DNA from: an uncultured Faecalibacterium sp.
Lineage (GTDB): Bacteria; Bacillota; Clostridia; Oscillospirales; Ruminococcaceae
DNA length: 64,000 nt
Reading direction: 5' to 3'
Assembly: GCA_934518555.1 (NCBI GenBank)
Contig: CAKSXW010000002.1
Coordinates: 1-64,000, forward strand
Each line of letters starts with the position of its first letter. The first letter of the stretch is position 1. Below the pieces are notes generated by a model. That model saw nothing but the letters and a program-made list of their open reading frames with translations. It had not been told where the DNA came from and made no database searches. Both the position numbers and the translations under genes were made by a program. Below, in pieces: positions 43,424 to 51,458 of the stretch.

Positions 43424-45240
43424 GTTTCGGTCTCCGGTGCCCGGGGCACCCCCTTGTACACCAGGGTCTGCTCCAGCACCTGGGCGCACACCGGGGCCGA
43501 AAGGCTGCCGCCGGCGGTGGTCCAGCTGTGGGGCTCATCCAGACACACCAGACACAAAAACTGAGGGTCCTCTATGGGGGCCACTGCCACAAAGCTGGCA
43601 ATACGGGCCTTGTCGTCGGCGCTGTCCAGCTTCTGGCTGGTGCCGCTTTTGCCGCCCACCCGGTAGCCGGGGATCTGAGCGTTGCGGCCGCCGCCGTACA
43701 GCACCACCGCCTCCATCATCTCCCGCATCTGGGCAGAGGTCTCAGGCCGGATCACCTGTCTCTTGCACACAGGCTCCCGGTGCTCCAGCACCGTGCGGTC
43801 CGGTGCCAGGATGTCTGAGACCAGGTAGGGCTGCATCAGCCGCCCTCCGTTGACCACAGCGCAGACGGCGGCAGCCATTTCCAGGTAGGAGATCTTGCTG
43901 CTCTGGCCAAAGGCGCAGGAGGCCAGCTCCACCGGGCCCATGCGGTCGGCGGTGTAGTACAGGCTTTTTTTCGGCTCTGCCGGCAGGTCGATGCCAGTGG
44001 GGTCCCGGAGGCCAAAGGCCTGAAAATAGGCGCAGAAAGCCTCCTTGCCCAGCCGGGCCCCGATCTGGATAAAGCTCTGGTTGCAGGAGTTTTCCAGGGC
44101 CTGGGTCACGGTCTGGCTGCCGTGGCGTTTGTGGTTGGCGCAGTGGAACCGGGTGCCTGCCACCGACAGAGACTCTCCGCAGAAAAAGGTGGACTGCCGG
44201 GTCACAGCTCCGGCGTCCAGTGCTGCCGCACAGGTAATGAGCTTGAACACGCTGCCGGGCTCGTACAGGTCGCTGACGGCCTTGTTGCGCCACTGGGTCT
44301 GCTGGGCCAGCTGCAGGGCGGCAGCTCGCTGGGAGCCGGACAGGGCCTCCACTGCCTGCCGGGCGGCCTTGTCGTAGATCACCCGGGGCTGGTTGGGGTC
44401 GTAGGCCGGGGTGGTGGACATGGCCAGCACCGCCCCGGTGTTCACCTCCATAACGATGCCCACGGCCCGGGCGGCCACATGATGCTCCTGCACGGCATAA
44501 TTCAACGCATTTTCAAGAAAATGTTGAATACTGGCGTCGATGGTCAGCTGCAGGCCGCAGCCTTCCACCGGGGCCAGCTGGGTCTCGTAGCTCTGGTCCA
44601 GGGGGTAGCCCCAGGCATTGACGGCAGTAAGCACCACCCCGTTCTGCCCGGCCAGGGTGTGGTCATATTGCAGCTCCAAGCCGCAGACCCCCACATTGTC
44701 CACATTGGTGAACCCCAGTACTGAGGCCAGGAACTCCCCCTGGGGGTACCAGCGTTTGCTGTCCTGGTTGATGCGGATGCCGGTGATGCCCTCCCGGCGG
44801 CAGAACTCCCCCACGGCCTGGGCGGTGTCCTGGTCTACCCGGTACCGCAGCAGGCAGTCGTTGGAACGCCGCTGCCGGAACTTTTCCAGCAAAGCGGCCT
44901 GGTCCAGGTCCAGCAGCTGGGCCAGGCCCTGGGCTGCCAGCTCCAGTTTGTCCTCCGGCATTTCCCGGGGGCTGGCCCGGAGGGTCCAACAGCTGCTGTT
45001 GGCGGCCAGCAGCAGGCCGTCGGCACTGTAGATGCGGCCCCGGGGGGCTGGCACTACAGTGTGCCGCAGCTGCTGGTTTTGGGCACGCTGGGTGTACCAG
45101 TCCCCGACCAGCAGCTGCAGGTAAAACAGCCGGGCCACCAGCCCGGCAAAGCAGACCAGGCACAAAAACAAAGCCACCAGCCTGGCCCGGCTGCGGAGGG
45201 ACTTTTCCGGCAGGGTGTGCAGGGGCTCCGGTGCAGACAT
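43414..45240 (-). CDS. Class B penicillin-binding protein (FtsI/PBP2-type transpeptidase)
   Basis: A 608-residue PBP with an N-terminal membrane anchor (about 20-45), a pedestal domain (APRGRIYSADG) and a transpeptidase domain. Active-site motifs are SVFK at 330-333 (nucleophile Ser330), SCN at 385-387 and KSGT at 531-534. No PASTA domains follow. Divergent by 107 bp from ftsW, it is very probably the septal transpeptidase partner of that flippase-type glycosyltransferase. GGAGG precedes the ATG. Confidence 0.93.
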   Translation of the reverse strand: MSAPEPLHTLPEKSLRSRARLVALFLCLVCFAGLVARLFYLQLLVGDWYTQRAQNQQLRHTVVPAPRGRIYSADGLLLAANSSCWTLRASPREMPEDKLELAAQGLAQLLDLDQAALLEKFRQRRSNDCLLRYRVDQDTAQAVGEFCRREGITGIRINQDSKRWYPQGEFLASVLGFTNVDNVGVCGLELQYDHTLAGQNGVVLTAVNAWGYPLDQSYETQLAPVEGCGLQLTIDASIQHFLENALNYAVQEHHVAARAVGIVMEVNTGAVLAMSTTPAYDPNQPRVIYDKAARQAVEALSGSQRAAALQLAQQTQWRNKAVSDLYEPGSVFKLITCAAALDAGAVTRQSTFFCGESLSVAGTRFHCANHKRHGSQTVTQALENSCNQSFIQIGARLGKEAFCAYFQAFGLRDPTGIDLPAEPKKSLYYTADRMGPVELASCAFGQSSKISYLEMAAAVCAVVNGGRLMQPYLVSDILAPDRTVLEHREPVCKRQVIRPETSAQMREMMEAVVLYGGGRNAQIPGYRVGGKSGTSQKLDSADDKARIASFVAVAPIEDPQFLCLVCLDEPHSWTTAGGSLSAPVCAQVLEQTLVYKGVPRAPETETKK

Positions 45241-45347
45241 GGCGGCACCTCCTTTTCCGGCTTATCCTATGCGGCGGCGGCCTGTGGGTATGACTGCCGC
45301 ACCGCCGGGCTGCGTATACTGTTGGAAAGACCGGAGGTGATTTCAAG

Positions 45348-46472
45348 ATGCACAAAACTGCCCTGGCTGCCCGGCGGCAACTGCCAGCCATGGACCTGCC
45401 CTTTTTGGTGCTGGTGCTGGCCCTGGTGGCCTTTGGGCTGGTGATGCTGGGCAGTGCCAGCAGTGCCGTGGCCCTGTATCGGCGAGGGGATGCCTACGCC
45501 TACCTGCGGCCCCAGCTGCTGTATGCAGCCCTGGGCCTTGGGGCTCTGTGGGTGGCCAGCCGGGTGGATTACCACCTCTACCACAAGCTGGCCTGGCCCT
45601 TGCTGGCCTTGTCGCTGGTGCTGCTGACGGCGGTGCTGTTTATGCCGGAATACAACGGCTGCAAGCGGTGGCTGGTGCTGCCGGGGCTGGGGACCTTGCA
45701 GCCCAGCGAGATCGCAAAATTTGCGGTGGTACTGGTATTTTCTCACATCATCTCTCTGAACCACAGCCGGATGGAGAGCTTTGCCGTGGGGGTGCTGCCC
45801 TTTGCCCTGGTGCTGGGGGCAGTGTCGGTGCTGATGCTGCTGGAGCCCCACCTGTCCGGCACGGTGCTGATCCTGGGCATTGGGGCAGTGCTGATGTTTG
45901 TGGGGGGCACCGGGCTCCGGTGGTTCCTGCTGGCAGGGGCCGGCGGCGCCGGGGCCGTGGGGGCTGCCGTGGTGCTGATGCCGGACCTGGTGCCCTATGC
46001 AGCCAGCCGCCTCAGCTCCTGGCTGGACCCCTTTGCAGACCCCCTGGGGGACGGCCACCAGACCATCCAGAGCCTTTACGCCATCGGCTCCGGGGGAGCG
46101 GTGGGCCTGGGGTTGGGCAACAGCCGCCAAAAGCATTTGTTCGTGCCGGAGCCCCAGAACGACTTTATCTTTTCCATCCTCTGCGAGGAGCTGGGCTTTG
46201 TGGGGGCCTGCACGGTGATCCTGCTGTTCGTGCTGCTGCTGTGGAGGGGCACAGTGCTGGCAGCCCGGGCCCCGGACCGGTTCGGGGCCTTGTTGGTGGT
46301 GGGGTTCGTGGTGCAGGTGGCACTGCAGGCGGTGCTGAACATGGCAGTGGTCACCAATACCATCCCCAACACCGGCATCAGTCTGCCCTTTTTCTCCTCC
46401 GGGGGCACCAGCCTTATGATGCTGCTGGGCGAAATGGGCATTGTGCTGTCGGTATCCCGAGGGGAACGGTAA
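45348..46472 (+). CDS. ftsW: SEDS peptidoglycan glycosyltransferase FtsW
   Basis: A 374-residue SEDS protein with about ten membrane helices. NGCKRWLVLPGLGTLQPSEIAKF in the middle and NDFIFSILCEELGFVG, TGISLPFFSSGGTS near the end are FtsW/RodA/SpoVE hallmarks. It polymerises glycan strands at the septum with a class B PBP, which is encoded divergently. GGAGG lies before the ATG. It could also be SpoVE; the context with murA and ftsZ favours FtsW. Confidence 0.92.
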   Translation: MHKTALAARRQLPAMDLPFLVLVLALVAFGLVMLGSASSAVALYRRGDAYAYLRPQLLYAALGLGALWVASRVDYHLYHKLAWPLLALSLVLLTAVLFMPEYNGCKRWLVLPGLGTLQPSEIAKFAVVLVFSHIISLNHSRMESFAVGVLPFALVLGAVSVLMLLEPHLSGTVLILGIGAVLMFVGGTGLRWFLLAGAGGAGAVGAAVVLMPDLVPYAASRLSSWLDPFADPLGDGHQTIQSLYAIGSGGAVGLGLGNSRQKHLFVPEPQNDFIFSILCEELGFVGACTVILLFVLLLWRGTVLAARAPDRFGALLVVGFVVQVALQAVLNMAVVTNTIPNTGISLPFFSSGGTSLMMLLGEMGIVLSVSRGER

Positions 46473-46587
46473 AACCTGGAGTTTCCGCTCCTATCTTGCG
46501 GTTTTGGCAGGGAAAGATCAGGTTGAATAAGGACAAATGCCCGGACAAATAAAGCGGCTGGTCCCACCGCAAAAAAGGGACCTTTGG

Positions 46588-46635
46588 CCCTCGTTCTGCA
46601 TACCATGGGGTATCTTTGGCAGAACGGGGGTTTTT
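46588..46635 (+). terminator. Terminator-like hairpin abutting the murA start codon
   Basis: CCCTCGTTCTGC (46588-46599) pairs with GCAGAACGGGGG (46619-46630), with an inner ATACC/GGTAT stem, and TTTTT follows. The murA ATG starts three bases after the T-run, and the only G-rich ribosome-binding candidate (ACGGGGG) is inside the 3' arm. It may end ftsW transcripts while also supplying and masking the murA binding site. Confidence 0.72.
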
Positions 46636-46637
46636 GC

Positions 46638-47936
46638 ATGGCAGGGGATTATATCATCACAGGGGGCCGTCCGCTGAAGGGGACCGTAAAGATCCCGGCA
46701 GCCAAAAACAGTGTGCTGCCGCTGCTGGCGGCGTCATTGTTGTGTTCCGGGCCGGTGCAGCTGGGGCCGGTGCCCCGGCTGGCAGATGTGGAGCAGTGCC
46801 TGGCCCTGCTGCAGGGGGTGGGCTGCAAGACCTGCTGGCAGGGAACAGAGCTGCAGGTGGAAGGAGTGCCCCGGTGGGGCAGTTTGCCGGAGGGCCCGGC
46901 AGCCCGGATGCGGGCTTCCATCCTTTTTTGCGCTCCCCTGCTGGCCCGGCTGGGCCAGGCCCGGACGGTGCTGCCAGGGGGCTGCCCCATTGGGGCCCGT
47001 CCGGTGGACCTGCATCTGGAGGGCCTTGCCCGGATGGGGGCTCAGGTGGAGCAGGAGGGGCAGCAGCTGACCCTTACCGCCCCCTCCGGCCTCCGGGGTG
47101 CCCAGATCACCCTGGCCTTCCCCAGTGTGGGGGCCACCGAGACCCTGCTGCTGGCGGCGGTGCTGGCCCGGGGAGAGACGGTGCTGCGTGGGGCGGCCCG
47201 GGAGCCGGAGATCCGGGACCTGGCAGATTTTTTGAACCGCTGCGGCGGCCAGGTCCAAGGGGCCGGCAGCAGCACCCTGCGGATCCAAGGGGTCCGGCGG
47301 CTGACAGGCTGCCGCTTTACCCCCTTGCCGGATCGGGTGGCGGCGGCCACCTTTGCCTGTGCCTGTGCTGCCGCCGGGGGCCGGGTGGAGCTGACAGGCT
47401 GCGCCCCCGGCCTGTATGCCCCGGTGCTGGAAACCCTGGAACAAATGGGCTGTGGGGTGGAGCGGCGGCCCGATGCTGCGGTCATTACCCGGTTTGGGCG
47501 GCTGTACGGCCCGGGGCGGCTGTTTACCGGGGTGTACCCGGCTCTGGCCACGGATGCAGCCCCTTTGCTGGGGGCGGCGATGCTGTGCGCCCAGGGCCCT
47601 GGCAGCATCCAGGACGTGGTATTTGAGCACCGGTTTGGCTGTGCAGCAGGGTTTTTGGCCCTGGGAGGCCGGGTGCAGGTGAAAGGCCGGACCCTGTGGG
47701 TGGAGCCGGGCGGAGCGCTGCGTGGGACGGCAGTGGCAGCCCCGGACCTGCGGGGCGGAGCGGCACTGGTGATCGCAGCCCTGGCAGCCCAGGGCACCAG
47801 CCGGGTGACGGACACCCACTTCATCGACCGGGGTTATGCAGATTTTGCACAGAAATTGTCCGCTCTGGGTGGGCAAATTGCCAGGGAAACCTTGTGCGCC
47901 GGGGATGGCACGAAAAAAAGAACTTCAAAAACGTAA
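46638..47936 (+). CDS. murA: UDP-N-acetylglucosamine 1-carboxyvinyltransferase
   Basis: A 432-residue EPSP-synthase-like enzyme. The Lys-Asn pair is at 23-24 (AAKNSVLP) and the catalytic cysteine is Cys116 (GGCPIGARPVDLHLEG), the target of fosfomycin. It transfers enolpyruvate to UDP-GlcNAc, the first committed step of peptidoglycan synthesis. The chosen ATG has GGGGG upstream inside a hairpin arm. The gene is richer in Gly/Ala and GC than typical MurA. It lies between ftsW and ftsZ. Confidence 0.93.
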   Translation: MAGDYIITGGRPLKGTVKIPAAKNSVLPLLAASLLCSGPVQLGPVPRLADVEQCLALLQGVGCKTCWQGTELQVEGVPRWGSLPEGPAARMRASILFCAPLLARLGQARTVLPGGCPIGARPVDLHLEGLARMGAQVEQEGQQLTLTAPSGLRGAQITLAFPSVGATETLLLAAVLARGETVLRGAAREPEIRDLADFLNRCGGQVQGAGSSTLRIQGVRRLTGCRFTPLPDRVAAATFACACAAAGGRVELTGCAPGLYAPVLETLEQMGCGVERRPDAAVITRFGRLYGPGRLFTGVYPALATDAAPLLGAAMLCAQGPGSIQDVVFEHRFGCAAGFLALGGRVQVKGRTLWVEPGGALRGTAVAAPDLRGGAALVIAALAAQGTSRVTDTHFIDRGYADFAQKLSALGGQIARETLCAGDGTKKRTSKT

Positions 47937-48048
47937 ATTTGACTTGCATTCACAGTAAAAAGATGATACGATACAGTATATAAGTATAGCGAGATACTTT
48001 CTGCGCTCTTGGCGCATTCTATGATAAAACCCGATGGAGGACAAAGTT

Positions 48049-49227
48049 ATGGCTCTGATGCTCGATGAAGAAATGGACGAAAACGTTACGACGATCAAGG
48101 TGATCGGTGTTGGCGGCGGCGGCGGCAACGCAGTCAACCGCATGGTCAGCGATGGCCTGCAGGGCGTGGAGTTCATTGCCATGAATACCGACCAGCAGGC
48201 TCTGGCCAAGAACCACGCTGCTGTCAAGGTGCAGCTGGGTTCCAAGCTCACCAAGGGCCGTGGTGCCGGTGCAGACCCGGAGATCGGCCAGCGTGCCGCT
48301 GAAGAAAGCAAGGACGAGATCGCCAATGCCCTCAAGGGCTCCCAGATGGTCTTTATCACTGCCGGTATGGGCGGCGGCACCGGCACCGGTGCAGCTCCCG
48401 TGGTGGCAGAGGTGGCCCACGACCTGGGCATCCTCACCGTTGGCATCGTCACCAAGCCCTTCTCCTTTGAGGGCAAGCGGAAGATGGGTCTGGCCGAGCA
48501 GGGCATTGCCAACCTGCTGATGCACGTGGACAGCCTCATCGTGATCCCCAACGAGCGCCTGAAGATGATCAGCCAGGAAAAGATCACCCTAATGAACGCC
48601 TTCCAGGCTGCCGACAACGTGCTGCGCCAGGGCGTGGAGTCCATCTCTGCCCTGATCAACGTGCCGGCCTTCATCAACCTGGACTTTGCCGACGTGCGCT
48701 CCATCATGAAGGACGCCGGTTATGCTCACATGGGCGTGGGCAGTGCCAAGGGTGCCGGCAAGGCCGAGAACGCCGCCAAGGCCGCCATTTCCTCCCCCCT
48801 GCTGGAGACCAGCATCGCCGGAGCTCATGGCGTGATCATCAACATCACTTCCAGCCCGGACATCGGCCTGGAGGACGTGGAGACCGCAGCAGGTCTCATT
48901 ACCCAGAGCGCACATCCCGATGCCAACATCATCTGGGGTACTGCCTTTGATGAGAACCTGTCTGATGAGATGCGTGTTACCGTGGTGGCTACGGGCTTTG
49001 ACAACAAGACCCCCAGCGAGCTGCGGAACAGCATCAACAGTGCCATGGGCGGCGCACAGTCTGTGCCCTCGGCAGTGTTCAGCAGTGACACCGCCTCTGT
49101 CCAGGCCCAGGCTGCTCAGGCTGCTCCTGCAGCTAAGGCTGCCCCGGCTGCAAAAGCCGTGGAGGAGGAGAGCAGCGACAACCGCTACTACGATGAGCTG
49201 TTGGCCATCCTGAACAAGCGGAAGTAA
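48049..49227 (+). CDS. ftsZ: Cell division protein FtsZ
   Basis: A 392-residue tubulin homologue. The nucleotide loop GVGGGGGNAVNRM is near residue 20, and the GTP signature GGGTGTG is at 108-114 (AGMGGGTGTGAAP). A short Ala-rich linker leads to DNRYYDELLAILNKRK, a divergent version of the C-terminal conserved peptide that binds FtsA or SepF. It forms the division ring at midcell. GGAGG lies before ATG 48049; the 112-bp upstream gap is AT-rich with several -10-like elements (TACAGTATATAAG). Confidence 0.96.
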   Translation: MALMLDEEMDENVTTIKVIGVGGGGGNAVNRMVSDGLQGVEFIAMNTDQQALAKNHAAVKVQLGSKLTKGRGAGADPEIGQRAAEESKDEIANALKGSQMVFITAGMGGGTGTGAAPVVAEVAHDLGILTVGIVTKPFSFEGKRKMGLAEQGIANLLMHVDSLIVIPNERLKMISQEKITLMNAFQAADNVLRQGVESISALINVPAFINLDFADVRSIMKDAGYAHMGVGSAKGAGKAENAAKAAISSPLLETSIAGAHGVIINITSSPDIGLEDVETAAGLITQSAHPDANIIWGTAFDENLSDEMRVTVVATGFDNKTPSELRNSINSAMGGAQSVPSAVFSSDTASVQAQAAQAAPAAKAAPAAKAVEEESSDNRYYDELLAILNKRK

Positions 49228-49310
49228 AAACCGAACACAGAGCATCGATCTTGGTACAGCGCCCGTAAGGAGGGCGGGTCTCTTGCGCGCAAGCGGAGGG
49301 AGGCAATGCA

Positions 49311-49919
49311 ATGCTGAAACAGGACGTTCCGCTGCGGACCGGTTGGTTCGGCTATCGGAAACTGGATGTGGAAAATTGTATTGAACATATCCGTGCGGTT
49401 TGTGCGGCAGAACTCCGCCTTGCCCTGCAGGCGCAGCAGGGAACGGAGGATACCATGGCCCAGATCAGGCAGGAAAACTATGCACTGCGGCAGCGTTTGG
49501 CCCAACAGGCTGCGGCCCAGGCTGCAGCACTGGCACACCCCCAGGACAAAGAGACCCTGGCAAAGCTGGAACAGCTGACCCGGAAGTTAGCGGCGGCTCA
49601 TGCGGAGATCCGCCGCTACCAGACCCGGCTTTTTGCCTGCGAGCGTCAGATGCTGGCTCTCCGGCGAGAAAATGCGGAGCTGGAGGCTGCCTGCGAGCAG
49701 GCCCGGGAAGAAGCGCAGCTGGCTGCCGCCCACGCCAAAAAGGCCCGTGGGGCTGCAATGCCCAAGGCGGCATCGCAGGAGCAGGCTGTGGCTTGCTGTG
49801 CCCAGCCGGAGCCGGAAGTGCCAGAAAAACCGGAGGAGCCGGAATGGACCCCCACTACTCCGCTGGAAAAGCTGTCGGTGGAGCTGCTGAACCAATTTGA
49901 TGCACTGCTAAAAGAATGA
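49311..49919 (+). CDS. Coiled-coil protein downstream of ftsZ, DivIVA-like N-terminus
   Basis: A 202-residue protein. The first 30 residues (RTGWFGYRKLDVENCIEHI) resemble the DivIVA/GpsB membrane-binding start. A long Ala/Gln/Glu coiled coil covers about 35-150, a Pro/Glu-rich linker about 160-180, and a short C-terminal helix ends SVELLNQFDALLKE. It lies 83 bp after ftsZ with a strong GGAGGGAGG site. I infer a division or polarity scaffold; no defined family is matched with confidence. Confidence 0.7.
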   Translation: MLKQDVPLRTGWFGYRKLDVENCIEHIRAVCAAELRLALQAQQGTEDTMAQIRQENYALRQRLAQQAAAQAAALAHPQDKETLAKLEQLTRKLAAAHAEIRRYQTRLFACERQMLALRRENAELEAACEQAREEAQLAAAHAKKARGAAMPKAASQEQAVACCAQPEPEVPEKPEEPEWTPTTPLEKLSVELLNQFDALLKE

Positions 49920-49926
49920 ATCGAAC

Positions 49927-49965
49927 GCTGCCCCGGTGGTCCTGAGACCCCGGGGCGGCTTTTTT
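49927..49965 (+). terminator. Terminator after the coiled-coil gene
   Basis: GCTGCCCCGG and CCGGGGCGGC form a 10-bp stem followed by TTTTTT. Confidence 0.9.
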
Positions 49966-49988
49966 CTGCGGTGATTTTTAGATACAGC

Positions 49989-50048
49989 AAAAAACGACCC
50001 GGAAGGGGCGGCACTCAGCAAAGAGGCCTGCCCCGGTTCCGGGTCGTT
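49989..50048 (-). terminator. Terminator of the minus-strand HD/PC4 genes
   Basis: AACGACCCGGAA (49993-50004) and its complement (50037-50048) frame an inner GGGGC/GCCCC pairing; on the minus strand the 3' arm ends in six T. Confidence 0.82.
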
Positions 50049-50064
50049 GTTGTTTATAGATGGG

Positions 50065-50646
50065 TCAGCGCACGGCACTGGTGCGGTGTTCCATGAGGTA
50101 GGTGGCCTCCAGGTCTGCCACATGGAGCTTGACGGCCAGAGGGTACTTATCATAGGCTTCGGAGATGGCATAGCAGCCGCCCCGGGCAGCATCGTCAAAG
50201 CCGCCCATGTGCCAGCGGATGGCAACGGCTTCCTCCACCTTCAGCTTCATGAACCGTTCAATGAGAAAAACGCTTTTTTCCCCATGCCCATAGGGGAACA
50301 GGTCCTCCACGCTGTAGCTGGGGACCTTTTCCCATTGGCCGGTGGCCTCGTTTTTCACGTTGCGGGTGCCGGACTTGTAGTAGTTGGCCTTGCACAGGTC
50401 GTGGAGCAGTGCACAGATGGCATAGCTCTCCTCGCTCTCCCCTTCCGTAAAAAAGCTGTCGTGGAGGGCGTGGTACACGTTGAGGCTGTGGAGGCACAGC
50501 CCCCCCTGGCAGGCACCGTGGAACCGGGTGGAGGCCGGAGCCGAAAAGAAATCGGTTTTGTGCTCCAGCCAGTCCAGCAATTTCTCGCTGCCGGGACGGG
50601 TGACGTGCTGCCGGAAGATCTGCAAAAATTCTTCCTGCTGGCTCAT
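50065..50646 (-). CDS. HD-domain hydrolase-like protein
   Basis: A 193-residue protein with an HD fold: HSLNVYHAL supplies the first histidine, ALLHDLCKANYY the HD pair, and later IRWHMGG another ligand. Family members are metal-dependent phosphohydrolases acting on nucleotides or nucleic acids; the substrate is unknown. GGAG is correctly spaced for ATG 50646, while the GTG two codons earlier overlaps the PC4-like stop but is too close to it. It is cotranscribed with the PC4-like gene. Confidence 0.82.
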   Translation of the reverse strand: MSQQEEFLQIFRQHVTRPGSEKLLDWLEHKTDFFSAPASTRFHGACQGGLCLHSLNVYHALHDSFFTEGESEESYAICALLHDLCKANYYKSGTRNVKNEATGQWEKVPSYSVEDLFPYGHGEKSVFLIERFMKLKVEEAVAIRWHMGGFDDAARGGCYAISEAYDKYPLAVKLHVADLEATYLMEHRTSAVR

Positions 50647-50648
50647 GC

Positions 50649-50870
50649 TCACAGCTCCAGATCTTCCAGGATGCCCTTGAGGATGGCAAGCTCGTCATGG
50701 CTCAGGGAGATGCCCTTGCCCATACGGGTGCCGTCGGGGGACCAATCCCGGATGTCGTACTTGGGTTCGCCGTCGTTCCAGCTGATGAGGTTCAGCTGAC
50801 GCTCCCAGCCACGGGGACGCTGGGAAAGCACTGCAATGCGCTCGACGACTTCGTATTTGATCTCTGCCAT
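50649..50870 (-). CDS. PC4/YdbC-family ssDNA-binding protein
   Basis: A 73-residue protein: EIKYEVVERIAVLS, GWERQLNLISWNDGEPKYDIR and the LSHDELAILKGIL helix match the small YdbC family with the PC4 ssDNA-binding fold. Bacillus-type YdbC binds single-stranded DNA and RNA. The ATG at 50870 has AGGCAGG upstream; the longer frame lacks homology. It is translated just before the HD gene, with stop and start 3 bp apart. Confidence 0.85.
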   Translation of the reverse strand: MAEIKYEVVERIAVLSQRPRGWERQLNLISWNDGEPKYDIRDWSPDGTRMGKGISLSHDELAILKGILEDLEL

Positions 50871-50982
50871 AATGCAAAACCTGCCTTTATCTTTGTTTGT
50901 CTCCATAATAAGGGAAGTGGAACAAGATTTCAACAGGTAAAGCAAAATTTGCAGAAAAATTTTTGCCCGGAGCCTGGCAGTC

Positions 50983-51414
50983 TCAGCCGTAGGGGGCGTT
51001 TTCACGCCATTCTACCAGCTGCTCTACCGCTTCCAGGTCCTCCTCCGGGGCCGGATGGGCACTGTAGGTGTGCTGCTGGGTGCTGAACAGCCCCGGGGCG
51101 TAGTGGGCCATAACGCTGGTCTGCACCTCGCCGTTCAAAAAGGCCCGGGCGTTCTTCTGGCGGCAGGCCGCCGGGGTGCCGTCGGTAACAGGCACCTTGG
51201 CCTGGGGGCTGCTGCCGGGGCCCGGGTGAGGCGTTGCGCCCGGCAGCTCCGGTGGGGGCAGCTGGGTGCCGGGGCCTGTAGGGTCCCCTGGGGGCAGAGA
51301 AGGCTCTTTGCCCAGGGGTGGGCTGCAGCGGCTGCCGGCAGCCTCCGGTGGGCCGGAGGGGCCGGGCCGGTGCTCCAGCTGGTGGCGCAGGAACGGGGTC
51401 AGGGATGCATTCAT
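50983..51414 (-). CDS. Hypothetical proline-rich protein
   Basis: A 143-residue protein. A short N-terminal part (NASLTPFLRHQLEHRPG) is followed by a Pro/Gly-rich low-complexity middle (about 20-80). The more ordered C-terminal part includes ACRQKNARAFLNGEVQTSV and DLEAVEQLVEWRENAPYG. I recognise no family. A perfect GGAGGTGATC site 9 bases before ATG 51414 supports that it is real. It lies 45 bp downstream of sbcC and probably shares its transcript. Confidence 0.62.
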   Translation of the reverse strand: MNASLTPFLRHQLEHRPGPSGPPEAAGSRCSPPLGKEPSLPPGDPTGPGTQLPPPELPGATPHPGPGSSPQAKVPVTDGTPAACRQKNARAFLNGEVQTSVMAHYAPGLFSTQQHTYSAHPAPEEDLEAVEQLVEWRENAPYG

Positions 51415-51458
51415 CCAAAGATCACCTCCGCCCCTAGGATGCCCCGGCACCGGGGCTT

